Source of the DNA: Candidatus Binatia bacterium
GTDB taxonomy: Bacteria; Desulfobacterota; Binatia; UBA9968; JAJDTQ01
Assembly (NCBI GenBank): GCA_022823055.1
Contig: JAJDXX010000057.1
Location: 1-33,682 of the forward strand
DNA: 33,682 nt
Direction: 5' to 3'
Position numbers and translations under genes: made by a program. The notes beneath the pieces were generated by a model, which ran no database searches, was not told the origin of the DNA, and worked only from the letters and a program-made list of their open reading frames with translations. Numbering within the stretch: the stretch's first letter is position 1; each line of letters begins with the position of its first letter. Positions 19,968 to 28,605 of the stretch are shown here, in pieces.

Positions 19968-20896
19968 GCGAGCGGGACCCCATCGCGGTGGGCGTGATCG
20001 GCGTGGGCTACGCCGGCAGCCTCCATGCGGCCAAGTACGCGGCCTTGCCCGCGGCCGAGCTTGTGGCCGTGGCCGACATCGACGAACGGCGCGCGCAGGA
20101 GGCCGGGGCACGTTACCAGGTGCACGCGGTCACCGATTTCCGGCGGATGCTCGAACGCGTGCGCTGCGTGAGCGTTGCCGTGCCGACGCAGCAGCACTAC
20201 CGGGTCGCCCGCGCTTGCCTGGAGGCCGGAGTCGACGTGCTCGTGGAGAAGCCCATCACTGCGACGGTGTCCGACGGCTGCGAGCTGGTGAAGGCCGCGC
20301 GGCGCCACGGCCGCGTCCTTCAGGTGGGGCACCTGGAACGCTTCAATCCGGTGGTGCGCGCACTTTCCTCGGTGATCTCGGCGCCGCGGTTCGTGGAGTG
20401 TCACCGGCTGGCGCCGTTCATTGCCCGGGGCACGGACGTCGACGTGGTGCTGGACCTGATGATTCACGACATCGACGTGATCTCCAGCCTGGTGCACGCG
20501 CCCGTGGCCCAGATCGACGCCACCGGCGTCACCGTGCTCACGGAAAGGCCCGATATCGCCAACGCGCGCATTCGATTCGAGGACGGATGCGTCGCCAACG
20601 TAACCGCGAGCCGGGTGTCGATGAAGCGCGAGCGCAAGATCCGCTTCTTTCAGCACGACGCGTACATATCGCTGGACTACGACGCCAAAAAGGCGCACGT
20701 GTACCGCATGGAGGACCGGAGCCGCGGCTGGGACGGCATCTCGGGACAGACCATCGTGACCGAGAACGGCGACGCCCTTCGGGACCAGATCGAATCGTTT
20801 CTGGAATCGGTGGCGACCCGCAGGGATCCGGTGGTGAGCGGGGAGGACGGGTTGCACGCCCTGCGGATCGCCTCCGCGATCAGCGAGCGCTTGTGA
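19964..20896 (+). CDS. Gfo/Idh/MocA-family NAD(P)-dependent oxidoreductase
   Basis: A 310-residue sugar-type oxidoreductase. It has the dinucleotide-binding GVGYAG turn (13-18), the EKPIT motif with likely catalytic Lys96, and the IHDIDV motif with His168 and Asp169 in the substrate domain. It is locked into the lipid A operon, overlapping lpxI by ATGA and lpxB by one base. A known relative in such a position is GnnA, which oxidises UDP-GlcNAc at C3 as the first step to the diamino-sugar lipid A of Acidithiobacillus. The aminotransferase GnnB that should accompany it is not in this window, so the reaction remains inferred. Confidence 0.85.
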   Translation: MSERDPIAVGVIGVGYAGSLHAAKYAALPAAELVAVADIDERRAQEAGARYQVHAVTDFRRMLERVRCVSVAVPTQQHYRVARACLEAGVDVLVEKPITATVSDGCELVKAARRHGRVLQVGHLERFNPVVRALSSVISAPRFVECHRLAPFIARGTDVDVVLDLMIHDIDVISSLVHAPVAQIDATGVTVLTERPDIANARIRFEDGCVANVTASRVSMKRERKIRFFQHDAYISLDYDAKKAHVYRMEDRSRGWDGISGQTIVTENGDALRDQIESFLESVATRRDPVVSGEDGLHALRIASAISERL

Positions 20897-22077
20897 TGAC
20901 GGACCAAGCGAGCCCGGAGGAGCGGCCGGCAGAGGTGATGCTGGTGTGCGGGGAAGCCTCGGGCGACGCCCGCGGGGCCGAGTTGGTAAGGAGCCTGAGG
21001 CAGCGCAACCCGACGGTGGAGCTTTTCGGCATGGGCGGCGCCGGCCTGCGCCAGGCGGGGATGAAGGTGGTCCACGACTTCGCCAAGGTATCGGGCGTCG
21101 GGCTGTCGGAAGTGCTGGGCAGCCTGCGCCATGTCTGGCTGGCTTACCGGCTCTTGCGGCGCCTGCTGCTGCGCACGCGCCCGGCCCTGCTCATCCTCAT
21201 CGACTTTCCCGAGTTCAACATGCGCCTGGCGCGCCTCGCCCGGCGCCACGGCATCACCGTGCTCTACTACATCAGTCCACAGGTGTGGGCCTGGCGCCGC
21301 TACCGCATCCGCCAACTCGCCGCCTGCGTGGACGCCATGGCCGTGGTGTTCCCGTTCGAGGAGGACCTGTACAAGTCCTCGGGGGTGCGAACGGTGCACT
21401 TCGTCGGACACCCCCTGGTGGACGCCGTCCAGCCCAGCCGGGATCGCGAGACCAGCCTTCACGGGTTGGGACTGGAAGGCGCGAAGCTGACCGTGGCGAT
21501 CATGCCCGGCAGCCGGCACAAGGAAGTGGCCTCGCTCATCGGTCCCATGCTGGAGGCGGCGCGGGGTCTGGCACGTGAGCGAGAGGTCCAGTTCGTTCTG
21601 ATACGGGCCAGCACCATCGAACCCGGCGAGTTGGAGCAGGCCGTGGCGGAAGCTCCCTTCACCGTGCGCATCGCCGACGGCGACGCCTACAACATGCTGG
21701 CGGCGGCGGATCTCGTGTGGGTGGCTTCCGGGACCGCGACCCTGGAGGCGGGCCTGCTCAGGAAGCCCATGGTCATCACCTACCGTCTGTCGCCGCTGAG
21801 CTATTGGCTCGGGCGTCTGCTCATTCGGGTGGAGCATATCGGCATGGTGAACATCATCGCGGGCGAACGGGTGGTGCCCGAGTTGATCCAGAGCGAGGTC
21901 ACGGCCGAGAGGATTCTGGCCGAAACCCGGCGTCTGCTCCGGCCCGAGGTTTACCGGGCGGTGGTGGCGAAGCTCGAGGCGGTGCGCCGGCGCCTGGGTC
22001 CTCCGGGTGCTCCCGGACGGGTCGCGGACATGGCCATGCGGTTGCTGGCACGCGAAGGCACGGGAGCGCCGTCATGA
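20896..22077 (+). CDS. lpxB: Lipid-A-disaccharide synthase LpxB
   Basis: Joins UDP-2,3-diacylglucosamine and lipid X to make the lipid A disaccharide at the inner face of the membrane. The 393-residue GT19 enzyme has the N-terminal VCGEASGD motif, the PEFNMRLAR segment, YYISPQVWAWR, the VGHPLVD region, the nucleotide-binding PGSRHKEV, and the WVASGTATLE segment near the C-terminus. The ATG at 20896 shares its first base with the stop of the oxidoreductase (TGATG). A GTG at 20893 is an alternative. The stop overlaps msbA by ATGA. Confidence 0.95.
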   Translation: MTDQASPEERPAEVMLVCGEASGDARGAELVRSLRQRNPTVELFGMGGAGLRQAGMKVVHDFAKVSGVGLSEVLGSLRHVWLAYRLLRRLLLRTRPALLILIDFPEFNMRLARLARRHGITVLYYISPQVWAWRRYRIRQLAACVDAMAVVFPFEEDLYKSSGVRTVHFVGHPLVDAVQPSRDRETSLHGLGLEGAKLTVAIMPGSRHKEVASLIGPMLEAARGLAREREVQFVLIRASTIEPGELEQAVAEAPFTVRIADGDAYNMLAAADLVWVASGTATLEAGLLRKPMVITYRLSPLSYWLGRLLIRVEHIGMVNIIAGERVVPELIQSEVTAERILAETRRLLRPEVYRAVVAKLEAVRRRLGPPGAPGRVADMAMRLLAREGTGAPS

Positions 22078-23825
22078 CACCCTACCGGCGTTTGCTCGGG
22101 TACCTGCGGCCTTACGTGTGGCCGCGCTTCTGCGCCGCGATCGCGTGCATGCTGCTGTTCAGCGCATCCACCGCCGCGCTCCCGTTCGTCGTGCGGGACA
22201 TGGTGGACCGCATGTTCGTGGACAAGGACCCCGGGATGCTGGTCTACATCCCGCTCATGGTGGTGCTGGTCTTCGCTGTTCGCGCGGGGTCCAACTTCGG
22301 CCAGATCTACCTGATGGACTACGTCGGCCATCGGATCATTCGCGACCTGCGCTCCGCGCTGTGCGAGAAGCTCCAATGGCTCTCGCTGGCCTATATCCAT
22401 CGCAATCCCTCCGGCACACTGCTCTCCCGTGTCACCAGCGACGTGAGCCTGGTCCGGGTCGCGCTCACCAGCGCCGTCGCCTCGCTGGCCCGCAACGCGA
22501 CCTCGGTGACGGCGTTGACGCTGGTGGCTTTCTACATGGACTGGGTGCTGGCGGCCATCGCTTTCGTGGCCTTCCCCGCCGCCGTGCTTCCGGTGCGGCG
22601 GCTCACGGGGCGCGTCCGCACGGCCACCCGGCGAAGCCAGGCGAGCACCGGCACCCTTGCCGCGATCCTCCAGGAAAGTCTCCAGGGAAGCCCCATCGTC
22701 AAGGCCTTCGGCATGGAGCGATACGAGCTGGAGCGCTTCAACCGCGAGAACCGGGAGGTCCTGCGTCACAGCATGAAGGCGAGCCGCGCCCGTGCCATCA
22801 TTCCCTCGGTCATGGAAGTGCTGGCGGCCATCGGCATCGCCGGCGTGCTGTGGTACGGGGGCGCCTCGGTCATGGCCGGCGGGCGCACCGCCGGCGAATT
22901 CTTCGCCTTCATCACCGCCATGCTGCTGGTCTACGAACCCTTCAAGCACCTGAGCCGCACGCTGCCGGAGATCCATCAGGGCATTGCCGGGGGCGAGCGA
23001 ATCTTCGACGTGCTGGACGCGCCGCTGGACATCGCCGACGATCCGGACGCCGTTCCCGCCGAACGGTTTTCCGATCGCATCTCGTTCCGGCAAGTGAGCT
23101 TCGGGTATCGCGAGGAGCCCGTCCTCAAGGGCATCGACCTGGAGATACGGCGCGGCGAGACGGTGGCTCTGGTGGGCACGAGCGGCGCCGGCAAGACGAC
23201 GCTCTCGGCCCTGCTGCCGCGGTTCTACGACGTCACCTCGGGCAGCATCGCCCTCGACGGAATGGACGTGCGCAAGCTCACCCTCGCGTCGCTCCGGCGC
23301 CAGATCGCCATCGTCACCCAGCATACCTTCCTGTTCAATGACAGCGTGCGCAACAACATCTCCTACGGCGACCCCTCCAAGGGCGTGGAAGAGGTGGTCC
23401 GCGCCGCCAAGGCGGCTCATGCCCACGACTTCATCACGGAGTTGCCCATGGGGTACGATACCGTGATCGGAGAGTTGGGAATGAAGCTGTCCGGAGGACA
23501 GCGGCAGCGCATCGCCATCGCCCGCGCGGTGCTCAAGAACGCGCCGATCCTGATCCTCGACGAAGCTACCTCCGCCTTGGACTCCGAGTCGGAGCGGCTC
23601 GTGCAGGATGCCCTCGACGCGCTCATGGAGAACCGCACCAGCCTTGTGATCGCCCACCGCCTGTCGACCATTCGCAACGCCACTCGCATCGTGGTCCTCG
23701 CCAAGGGCGCCGTCGTGGAGGAGGGCACCCACAAGGACCTGCTGGCCCGACGGAAGGAATACAGCCGCCTCTATCATTTGCAGGCCATGGAAGGCAGTGC
23801 GACGGAAAGGAAGTACCTGCACTGA
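22074..23825 (+). CDS. msbA: Lipid A export ABC transporter MsbA
   Basis: Flips lipid A-core across the inner membrane. The 583-residue half-transporter has a six-helix membrane domain (to about 310) and a nucleotide-binding domain with Walker A GTSGAGKTT (near 367), signature LSGGQRQRIAIARA (near 471), Walker B ILILDEATSALD and H-loop VIAHRLSTI. Context between lpxB and waaA, rather than sequence alone, distinguishes it from other exporters of this fold. It starts in an ATGA overlap with lpxB. A 51-base gap without obvious signals follows. Confidence 0.92.
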   Translation: MTPYRRLLGYLRPYVWPRFCAAIACMLLFSASTAALPFVVRDMVDRMFVDKDPGMLVYIPLMVVLVFAVRAGSNFGQIYLMDYVGHRIIRDLRSALCEKLQWLSLAYIHRNPSGTLLSRVTSDVSLVRVALTSAVASLARNATSVTALTLVAFYMDWVLAAIAFVAFPAAVLPVRRLTGRVRTATRRSQASTGTLAAILQESLQGSPIVKAFGMERYELERFNRENREVLRHSMKASRARAIIPSVMEVLAAIGIAGVLWYGGASVMAGGRTAGEFFAFITAMLLVYEPFKHLSRTLPEIHQGIAGGERIFDVLDAPLDIADDPDAVPAERFSDRISFRQVSFGYREEPVLKGIDLEIRRGETVALVGTSGAGKTTLSALLPRFYDVTSGSIALDGMDVRKLTLASLRRQIAIVTQHTFLFNDSVRNNISYGDPSKGVEEVVRAAKAAHAHDFITELPMGYDTVIGELGMKLSGGQRQRIAIARAVLKNAPILILDEATSALDSESERLVQDALDALMENRTSLVIAHRLSTIRNATRIVVLAKGAVVEEGTHKDLLARRKEYSRLYHLQAMEGSATERKYLH

Positions 23826-23876
23826 CGCCGGCCGCCCTCCCACGCGGACCGGCGGCGATCGACGGAGCCGGAACGG

Positions 23877-25169
23877 GTGTTGAGCCTCTACAATACGGTG
23901 TGGCACGCGGGCCTTATGCTCGCGCTCTTGGCGTGGCCCTTGCTGTTCCTCCTCCCGCGGCGTCCGTACCGGGGGCTGCGCGAGCGGTTCGCCGCCTATC
24001 CGGGCGCGCTGCGCGACTCGCTCGCCGGTTCCCGCCCCATCTGGGTTCATGCCGCTTCCGTGGGCGAAGTACGTTCAGCCGCCGCGCTGCTTCGGTGCAT
24101 CAAGGCGCGCTGGCCGGAACGCAAGCTGCTGCTGTCCACGGTCACCGCCACGGGCCGGCAGACCGGCTGGGAAAACCTTCCTCACGTGGACGCTGTCACC
24201 TACCTGCCGCTGGACCTGCCGTGGCTGGTCTCGCGCAGCCTTCGGCGCCTCCGTCCGGAGGTGATCATCGTGCTGGAAACCGAGATCTGGCCCAATTTCA
24301 TCCACGCGGCGCACCGGCTGCGCATACCGCTGGTGGTGCTCAGCGGCCGTCTGTCGCCGCGTGGCGCGGCCCTCTTCAAACGGTTCCAAGGACTCTTCCG
24401 CCCCGCGCTGGAGCGGGTGTCCGCCTTCGGCATGCAGGACGACGAGAACGCCGCGCGCCTGCTGGATCTGGGAGTGGACCCTGCCAGGGTGACGGTCACC
24501 GGCTCCCTGAAGCACGCACCGGACGCGGCGGCGGAGCCGCCCGCGGACCTGTCGGGCTTCGGCCCGGGCCCCGTGGTGGTGGCGGGCAGCACGCACCGGG
24601 GAGAGGAAGAGGTGCTGCTGGATGTCCTTCCCGGCTTGCGCCGCCGTTTCCCGGGCCTGTTGATGGTCCTCGCTCCGAGGCATCCCGAGCGGTTCGCCGA
24701 GGTGGAACGCCTGCTGCGGCAACGCGAGCTGCGTTACCACAAGCGGACTGAACCCACCGGCGTCCGGTCCGGGGAGGTCGGCGTGCTGCTGCTGGATACG
24801 CTGGGCGAGTTGCCGCGCGTGTACGGCCGCGCGGACGTCGCGTTCGTGGGCGGGACGCTGGTCCCGGCGGGAGGACACAATCTCCTGGAACCGGCGCGTT
24901 GCGCCAAACCGGTGCTGTTCGGTCCCCATCACGCCAACGTCGCCGGCATCGCGCGCGCTCTCCTGGAAAGAGGCGGCGGCGTCGAGGTGCGCGGCCCCGA
25001 GGACCTCCAGGCGGAGATCAGCGGCCTGTTGGAAGAGCCCGGCCGGGCGGCGGCGGTGGGCCGCGCCGCCGCGCGGGCGGCGGCGGTGGACGCGGACGTC
25101 CTGCCGCGGAGCCTCAAACTGGTGTGCCGCCAAATTCCGCACGCCGCCTCCCGGGGTCCCCTTGGCTAG
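23877..25169 (+). CDS. waaA: Kdo transferase WaaA
   Basis: Adds 3-deoxy-D-manno-octulosonic acid from CMP-Kdo to the lipid A precursor. The 430-residue GT30 enzyme has an N-terminal membrane anchor (about 10-28), the catalytic-base motif ASVGEVRSA with Glu64, the ETEIWPNF motif, AGSTHRGEEE, and the C-terminal GGTLVPAGGHNLLEPA. Whether it adds one or two Kdo residues cannot be read from the sequence. The GTG at 23877 or the TTG right after it (23880) starts the gene. The end overlaps the likely TTG start of lpxK by 8 bases. Confidence 0.95.
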   Translation: MLSLYNTVWHAGLMLALLAWPLLFLLPRRPYRGLRERFAAYPGALRDSLAGSRPIWVHAASVGEVRSAAALLRCIKARWPERKLLLSTVTATGRQTGWENLPHVDAVTYLPLDLPWLVSRSLRRLRPEVIIVLETEIWPNFIHAAHRLRIPLVVLSGRLSPRGAALFKRFQGLFRPALERVSAFGMQDDENAARLLDLGVDPARVTVTGSLKHAPDAAAEPPADLSGFGPGPVVVAGSTHRGEEEVLLDVLPGLRRRFPGLLMVLAPRHPERFAEVERLLRQRELRYHKRTEPTGVRSGEVGVLLLDTLGELPRVYGRADVAFVGGTLVPAGGHNLLEPARCAKPVLFGPHHANVAGIARALLERGGGVEVRGPEDLQAEISGLLEEPGRAAAVGRAAARAAAVDADVLPRSLKLVCRQIPHAASRGPLG

Positions 25170-26253
25170 TGTGCCGGTACGATGGGTCCGCGACGTCTGG
25201 CAAGGGCGCGGCGCGGCGGCCCGCATCCTGTGGCTGCTGCTGTGGCCGTGGAGCTTGGTCTACCGGGCCGTGATCGGGCTGCGAAACCTTCTGTACAACG
25301 TCGGGGTGCTGCGTTCCCGGAGACTCCCGGTTCCGGTGGTGAGCGTCGGCAACCTCACGGTGGGCGGCACCGGCAAGACCCCCACGGTCCTGTGGCTGTC
25401 CCAGGCCCTGCGGCGGCGCGGCCTCGGGACGACGATCCTGACACGCGGCTACGGCGGCGCCGGCACGGCCGCCGTGATCGAGCCCGAAGATGCCGGGAGA
25501 TGGCTTGACGAGGCCGCCGGCAGGCTACTGGTTTACGGCGACGAACCGGCCATGATGAGCGCCCTGTATGGTCAGAGGGTGGGTGTGGGCGCGGATCGCT
25601 ACCGTGTCGGCCTGGAGTTGAGCCGGGACCCGCTGAAAGCGGACCTCTTCGTGCTTGACGACGGATTCCAGCACCGGCGGCTCGAGCGGGACCTCGACAT
25701 CGTCCTCGTGGGGTCCGACTGCGAGGGGTCGCTCCTGCCGGCGGGGCCGTTTCGAGAGCCGGTCCGGGCGTTGCGCCGCGCCCGTGTCGTCGTGGTGACC
25801 GGGGCGCACGACCGCTGGCGGAAACGGCTCGAACCCCGTTTCGACTCGTCCAGGATCTTCTTCGGAAACCGGCGGCCGCGCGCCGTGCTCATACGCACCG
25901 AGAGCGGCCACCGGGAGCTGACGCTGGCCGCTCTCGCCGGCGCCCGGGTCCTGGCGGTGGCGGCGATCGGCGACCCGGCGCCTTTCTACGCCATGCTTCG
26001 CGAGTGCGAGGCGGTCGTGGTGGACACGCTGGAGTATCCCGATCACCACACGTACACGGAAGGAGACTGGCGCGAGATCAACCGCCGCCCGGCGGAGAAG
26101 ATCGTCACGACCGAGAAGGACTACGTCAAGTTGGCGCGGTTCCCCTTTTCCACCGGACGTTTGCTGGCCCTGAGAATCGAAATGGTTGTGGACCGGCCGG
26201 AAGAATTGCTGGATTACGTCGTCGAGGCGGTGCGTCCGGCGGCGCATGACTGA
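25162..26253 (+). CDS. lpxK: Tetraacyldisaccharide 4'-kinase LpxK
   Basis: Phosphorylates the 4' position of the lipid A disaccharide. The product (up to 363 residues) has an N-terminal membrane-associated helix (about 20-45), the Walker A motif VGNLTVGGTGKT (62-73), the LTRGYGG segment and FVLDDGFQHRRLERD. The C-terminal EKDYVKL is also typical. A TTG at 25162, inside waaA, and a GTG at 25171, 2 bases after it, are both possible starts. It is the last gene of the long envelope run. Confidence 0.94.
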   Translation: MASVPVRWVRDVWQGRGAAARILWLLLWPWSLVYRAVIGLRNLLYNVGVLRSRRLPVPVVSVGNLTVGGTGKTPTVLWLSQALRRRGLGTTILTRGYGGAGTAAVIEPEDAGRWLDEAAGRLLVYGDEPAMMSALYGQRVGVGADRYRVGLELSRDPLKADLFVLDDGFQHRRLERDLDIVLVGSDCEGSLLPAGPFREPVRALRRARVVVVTGAHDRWRKRLEPRFDSSRIFFGNRRPRAVLIRTESGHRELTLAALAGARVLAVAAIGDPAPFYAMLRECEAVVVDTLEYPDHHTYTEGDWREINRRPAEKIVTTEKDYVKLARFPFSTGRLLALRIEMVVDRPEELLDYVVEAVRPAAHD

Positions 26254-26268
26254 CCGTGCGTACCACGT

Positions 26269-26297
26269 TTGCATTGCAGGGTGCATGAAGATAAGAT
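26269..26297 (+). promoter_or_regulatory. Promoter of the first RRM protein gene
   Basis: TTGCAT (26269-26274), a 17-base spacer, and TAAGAT (26292-26297) make a reasonable sigma-70-type promoter. The leader of about 60 bases includes the 10-base palindrome CGTTCGAACG (26323-26332). With the terminator at 26656-26690 this makes the gene a single-gene unit. Confidence 0.5.
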
Positions 26298-26363
26298 CGG
26301 GCCGGTTGCCGTGCTGATGTCACGTTCGAACGCCGTGTTCGGACCTCGAAGAGGGGGTGTGCC

Positions 26364-26627
26364 ATGGGTGACAGACTTTACGTGAGTGGACTGCCCTACG
26401 CCGTGACCGAAGCCCAGTTGCAGGAGCTTTTCGCAGCACACGGCACGGTGGCTTCGGCAAGGATCGTAACCGATCGCTTTACCGGCCGGTCGCGCGGTTT
26501 CGGGTTCGTCGAGATGGGCTCGGACGCCGAGGCCCAGGCAGCCATGGAAGCCTTGAACGGAACGGAGCTTCAGGGGCGCGTGCTCAAGGTGAACGAGGCG
26601 CACGAACGGCGGACACGAGACTCCTGA
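26364..26627 (+). CDS. RRM-domain RNA-binding protein (first of two)
   Basis: An 87-residue single RNA-recognition-motif protein with RNP2 LYVSGL near the N-terminus and RNP1 RGFGFVEM in the centre. Such small bacterial RRM proteins are known from cyanobacteria and many other groups, often cold- or stress-induced, and bind single-stranded RNA. The tail is short and charged (EAHERRTRDS), without the glycine-rich end of its paralogue at 31559-31861. A strong AGAGGGGG sequence precedes the ATG by about 7 bases. It has its own promoter and terminator. Targets are unknown. Confidence 0.9.
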   Translation: MGDRLYVSGLPYAVTEAQLQELFAAHGTVASARIVTDRFTGRSRGFGFVEMGSDAEAQAAMEALNGTELQGRVLKVNEAHERRTRDS

Positions 26628-26655
26628 ACGGCCCTTGCCGGCAAGACTGCAACCA

Positions 26656-26690
26656 CGAAGGGGCGGCGGATGCGCCGCCCTTTCGTTTTT
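26656..26690 (+). terminator. Rho-independent terminator after the first RRM gene
   Basis: Arms of 13 bases (26656-26668 and 26673-26685) pair with one G-U wobble around a 4-base loop and are followed by TTTTT (26686-26690). This is the clearest terminator in the window. A separate perfect palindrome, CTTGCCGGCAAG, lies just before it (26634-26645). The next gene's start codon is only 9 bases after the T-run. Confidence 0.9.
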
Positions 26691-26698
26691 GGAGAGCC

Positions 26699-28048
26699 AT
26701 GGAAACAACAACGATCACGGACTGTACGATCCTGCCCATGACCGGTCGCGGCGCGGTCATCGAATCAGGTTACGTGACCGCCGTGGACGGCAACATCACC
26801 GCGGTGGACAAGGGCGAAGCGCCGGCAAGGGAAGGGGAGACGCGCATCGACGCCCGCGGCAAGGTGCTCCTGCCCGGGCTGGTCAATGCCCACACGCATC
26901 TCTACCAGGTGCTCCTGCGGGCGGTGTGGGAGGACATGCCGTTTCTCGACTGGCTTGAGCGCATCTACGGCGTGGCGCGTGTGCTGAACCCGGAGCACGC
27001 GGCGGCGGGCGCCTTGCTGGGCTGTCTCGAGAATCTCAAGGGCGGCGTCACCACCGTCTGCGAGCACAATTTCCTGAACCCCGGCCCGGAGTGCGCCGTG
27101 GCCACGGTAGACGCCATCACCGGCTCGGGTCTGCGTGGCGTGTTTGCGCGCACGGTCATGGACACGGGGGAGATCGTACCGGACTGCACCAAGGAGACCC
27201 CCGAGACCGCCTTCGGGCGCATCGAGGATTTAATGGCGCGTCAGGGCGGCGGCGACCCGCGGTTGACCTTCCGCACCGGACCCAACACCCCGCCCATCAA
27301 CGCCTCGCCCGACCTCCTGCGGGAGATCCGCCGGTTCGCGGACGCCCTTTCCATCGGCATCAGCGCCCACGTGGCGGAATCGGCCTCCGTGGTGGAGGTG
27401 ACGCGCCGGACGCTGGACCGCGCCGGCGTGGTCGAGCACCTGAAGGACTTCGGCATTCCCGGCGAGGACGCGATCTTCGCCCACAGCGTCCACCTGTCCG
27501 CCGACGAGATCCGCCATCTGGCGGGAACCCGCACGGCGGTGTCGCACAACCCCGTGAGCAACATGATGCTTGGGGACGGCATCGCGCCCGTGGTGGAGAT
27601 GCTGGAGGCCGGCGTCCGGGTCGGCCTGGGCACGGACGGCGCGGCGAGCAACCACGGCCAGGACTTGTTCGAGACCATGAAGGCCGCGTCGCTGTTGCAG
27701 AAGGTCAAGCACCAGGACGCCGGCGTCATTGATCCTTACAGCGTTCTGTGCATGGGCACGGTCGACGGCGCCCACGCGCTGGGCCTCGGGTCGGTCTGCG
27801 GTACGGTGGAGGTTGGCAAGCGCGCGGACCTGATCCTGGTGGACGTGGACAAGCCGCATTTCCAGCCCGTCAACGACCTGGTGAGCCAGTTGGTGCATTG
27901 CGCCAAGGCCACCGACGTGGACACGGTGGTGGCCGACGGCAAGGTGCTCATGCGCGAGCGCCGCTGCACCCTGCTCGACGAGGAGGCCGTCGTGCGGCGC
28001 GCGCAGGCCGCGCGCCGCGACCTCATGGAGCGCATGTCCGCCGCTTGA
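26699..28048 (+). CDS. Amidohydrolase, MtaD/SsnA/TrzA-like deaminase family
   Basis: A 449-residue cytosolic metal-dependent hydrolase of the ATZ/TRZ and MtaD group, which deaminates or dechlorinates aromatic and purine compounds. The metal ligands are visible: His65 and His67 in NAHTHLYQ, His224 in SAHVAES, His262 in AHSVHLS, and Asp313 in GTDGAASN. The closest named activity is 5-methylthioadenosine / S-adenosylhomocysteine deaminase, but the family is broad and substrates cannot be assigned. It starts 9 bases after a strong terminator, with GGAGAG overlapping the end of the T-run. How it is transcribed is unclear. Confidence 0.88.
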   Translation: METTTITDCTILPMTGRGAVIESGYVTAVDGNITAVDKGEAPAREGETRIDARGKVLLPGLVNAHTHLYQVLLRAVWEDMPFLDWLERIYGVARVLNPEHAAAGALLGCLENLKGGVTTVCEHNFLNPGPECAVATVDAITGSGLRGVFARTVMDTGEIVPDCTKETPETAFGRIEDLMARQGGGDPRLTFRTGPNTPPINASPDLLREIRRFADALSIGISAHVAESASVVEVTRRTLDRAGVVEHLKDFGIPGEDAIFAHSVHLSADEIRHLAGTRTAVSHNPVSNMMLGDGIAPVVEMLEAGVRVGLGTDGAASNHGQDLFETMKAASLLQKVKHQDAGVIDPYSVLCMGTVDGAHALGLGSVCGTVEVGKRADLILVDVDKPHFQPVNDLVSQLVHCAKATDVDTVVADGKVLMRERRCTLLDEEAVVRRAQAARRDLMERMSAA

Positions 28049-28067
28049 GGCTGTTCTTATTCCGGTC

Positions 28068-28104
28068 GCGCACGCGAGACGCCGGCGCGGGCGTTCGTGT
28101 GCGC
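28068..28104. other. GC-rich inverted repeat between two convergent genes
   Basis: GCGCAC...GACGCC (28068-28083) pairs with GGCGTTCG...GTGCGC (28090-28104) with small bulges and a 6-base loop. It lies midway between the amidohydrolase gene and infA, which converge. This suggests a shared two-way terminator, although there is no T-run on either side. Confidence 0.45.
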
Positions 28105-28111
28105 CGATGGG

Positions 28112-28333
28112 TCAGTTGCGGTGCCGGTAGGTAATCCGGCCGCGGGTCAGGTCATAGGGCGACAGCTCAAGCGTCACCCGGTCTCCGGGCAGGATCTTGA
28201 TGTAGAACTTGCGCATCTTGCCCGCGGTGTACGCAAGGACGTTGTGCTTGTTGTCCAGTTCGACCTTGAACATGGCGTTGGGAAGGCTCTCCATCACCGT
28301 GCCCGTAACCTCGATATTGTCCTGCTTGCTCAT
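28112..28333 (-). CDS. infA: Translation initiation factor IF-1
   Basis: Binds the ribosomal A site during initiation. The 73-residue S1/OB-fold protein is complete and standard ([20 protein letters not shown], then [16 protein letters not shown], ending [10 protein letters not shown]). The open frame extends far upstream, but the start at 28333 matches the family. No close Shine-Dalgarno sequence is seen. A possible promoter lies at 28401-28429. It is convergent with the amidohydrolase gene. Confidence 0.96.
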   Translation of the reverse strand: MSKQDNIEVTGTVMESLPNAMFKVELDNKHNVLAYTAGKMRKFYIKILPGDRVTLELSPYDLTRGRITYRHRN

Positions 28334-28400
28334 GGAACGCGTGCTGGTCGCACCAAACCCCCTTTCCCGGAGCCCGAGCGGCTCGGTTTCATGTTGCGAT

Positions 28401-28429
28401 AGAGTAGCCCAAGGGGGATGAATTGTCCA
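28401..28429 (-). promoter_or_regulatory. Possible infA promoter
   Basis: Read on the minus strand, TGGACA (28429-28424), a 17-base spacer and TACTCT (28406-28401) give a 5/6 -35 box and a poor 3/6 -10 box about 70 bases before the infA start codon. No better alternative is seen in the divergent region. Confidence 0.3.
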
Positions 28430-28605
28430 TCCCCGCCGCGCGGGCGCCACCCTTCGGCCACACGTTGCAATCGCGGAGTCCGTGTGAAAGACTACGCGGG
28501 TCGCTCGGGCGCCGCCTCCGAAGGCTTGCGGAGGGGCGGTCCGGCGGACACCCCTGTCTTTTTCGCATCGCGTTCCGGATACCGGAGCGGTGCGCCGGAG
28601 TTCTC

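Noticed and set aside
28423-28605. Longer N-terminus for the DUF423 protein
   Set aside because: The added segment is Arg/Pro-rich, matches no DUF423 N-terminus, and starts over the presumed infA promoter. The GTG at 28606 fits better.
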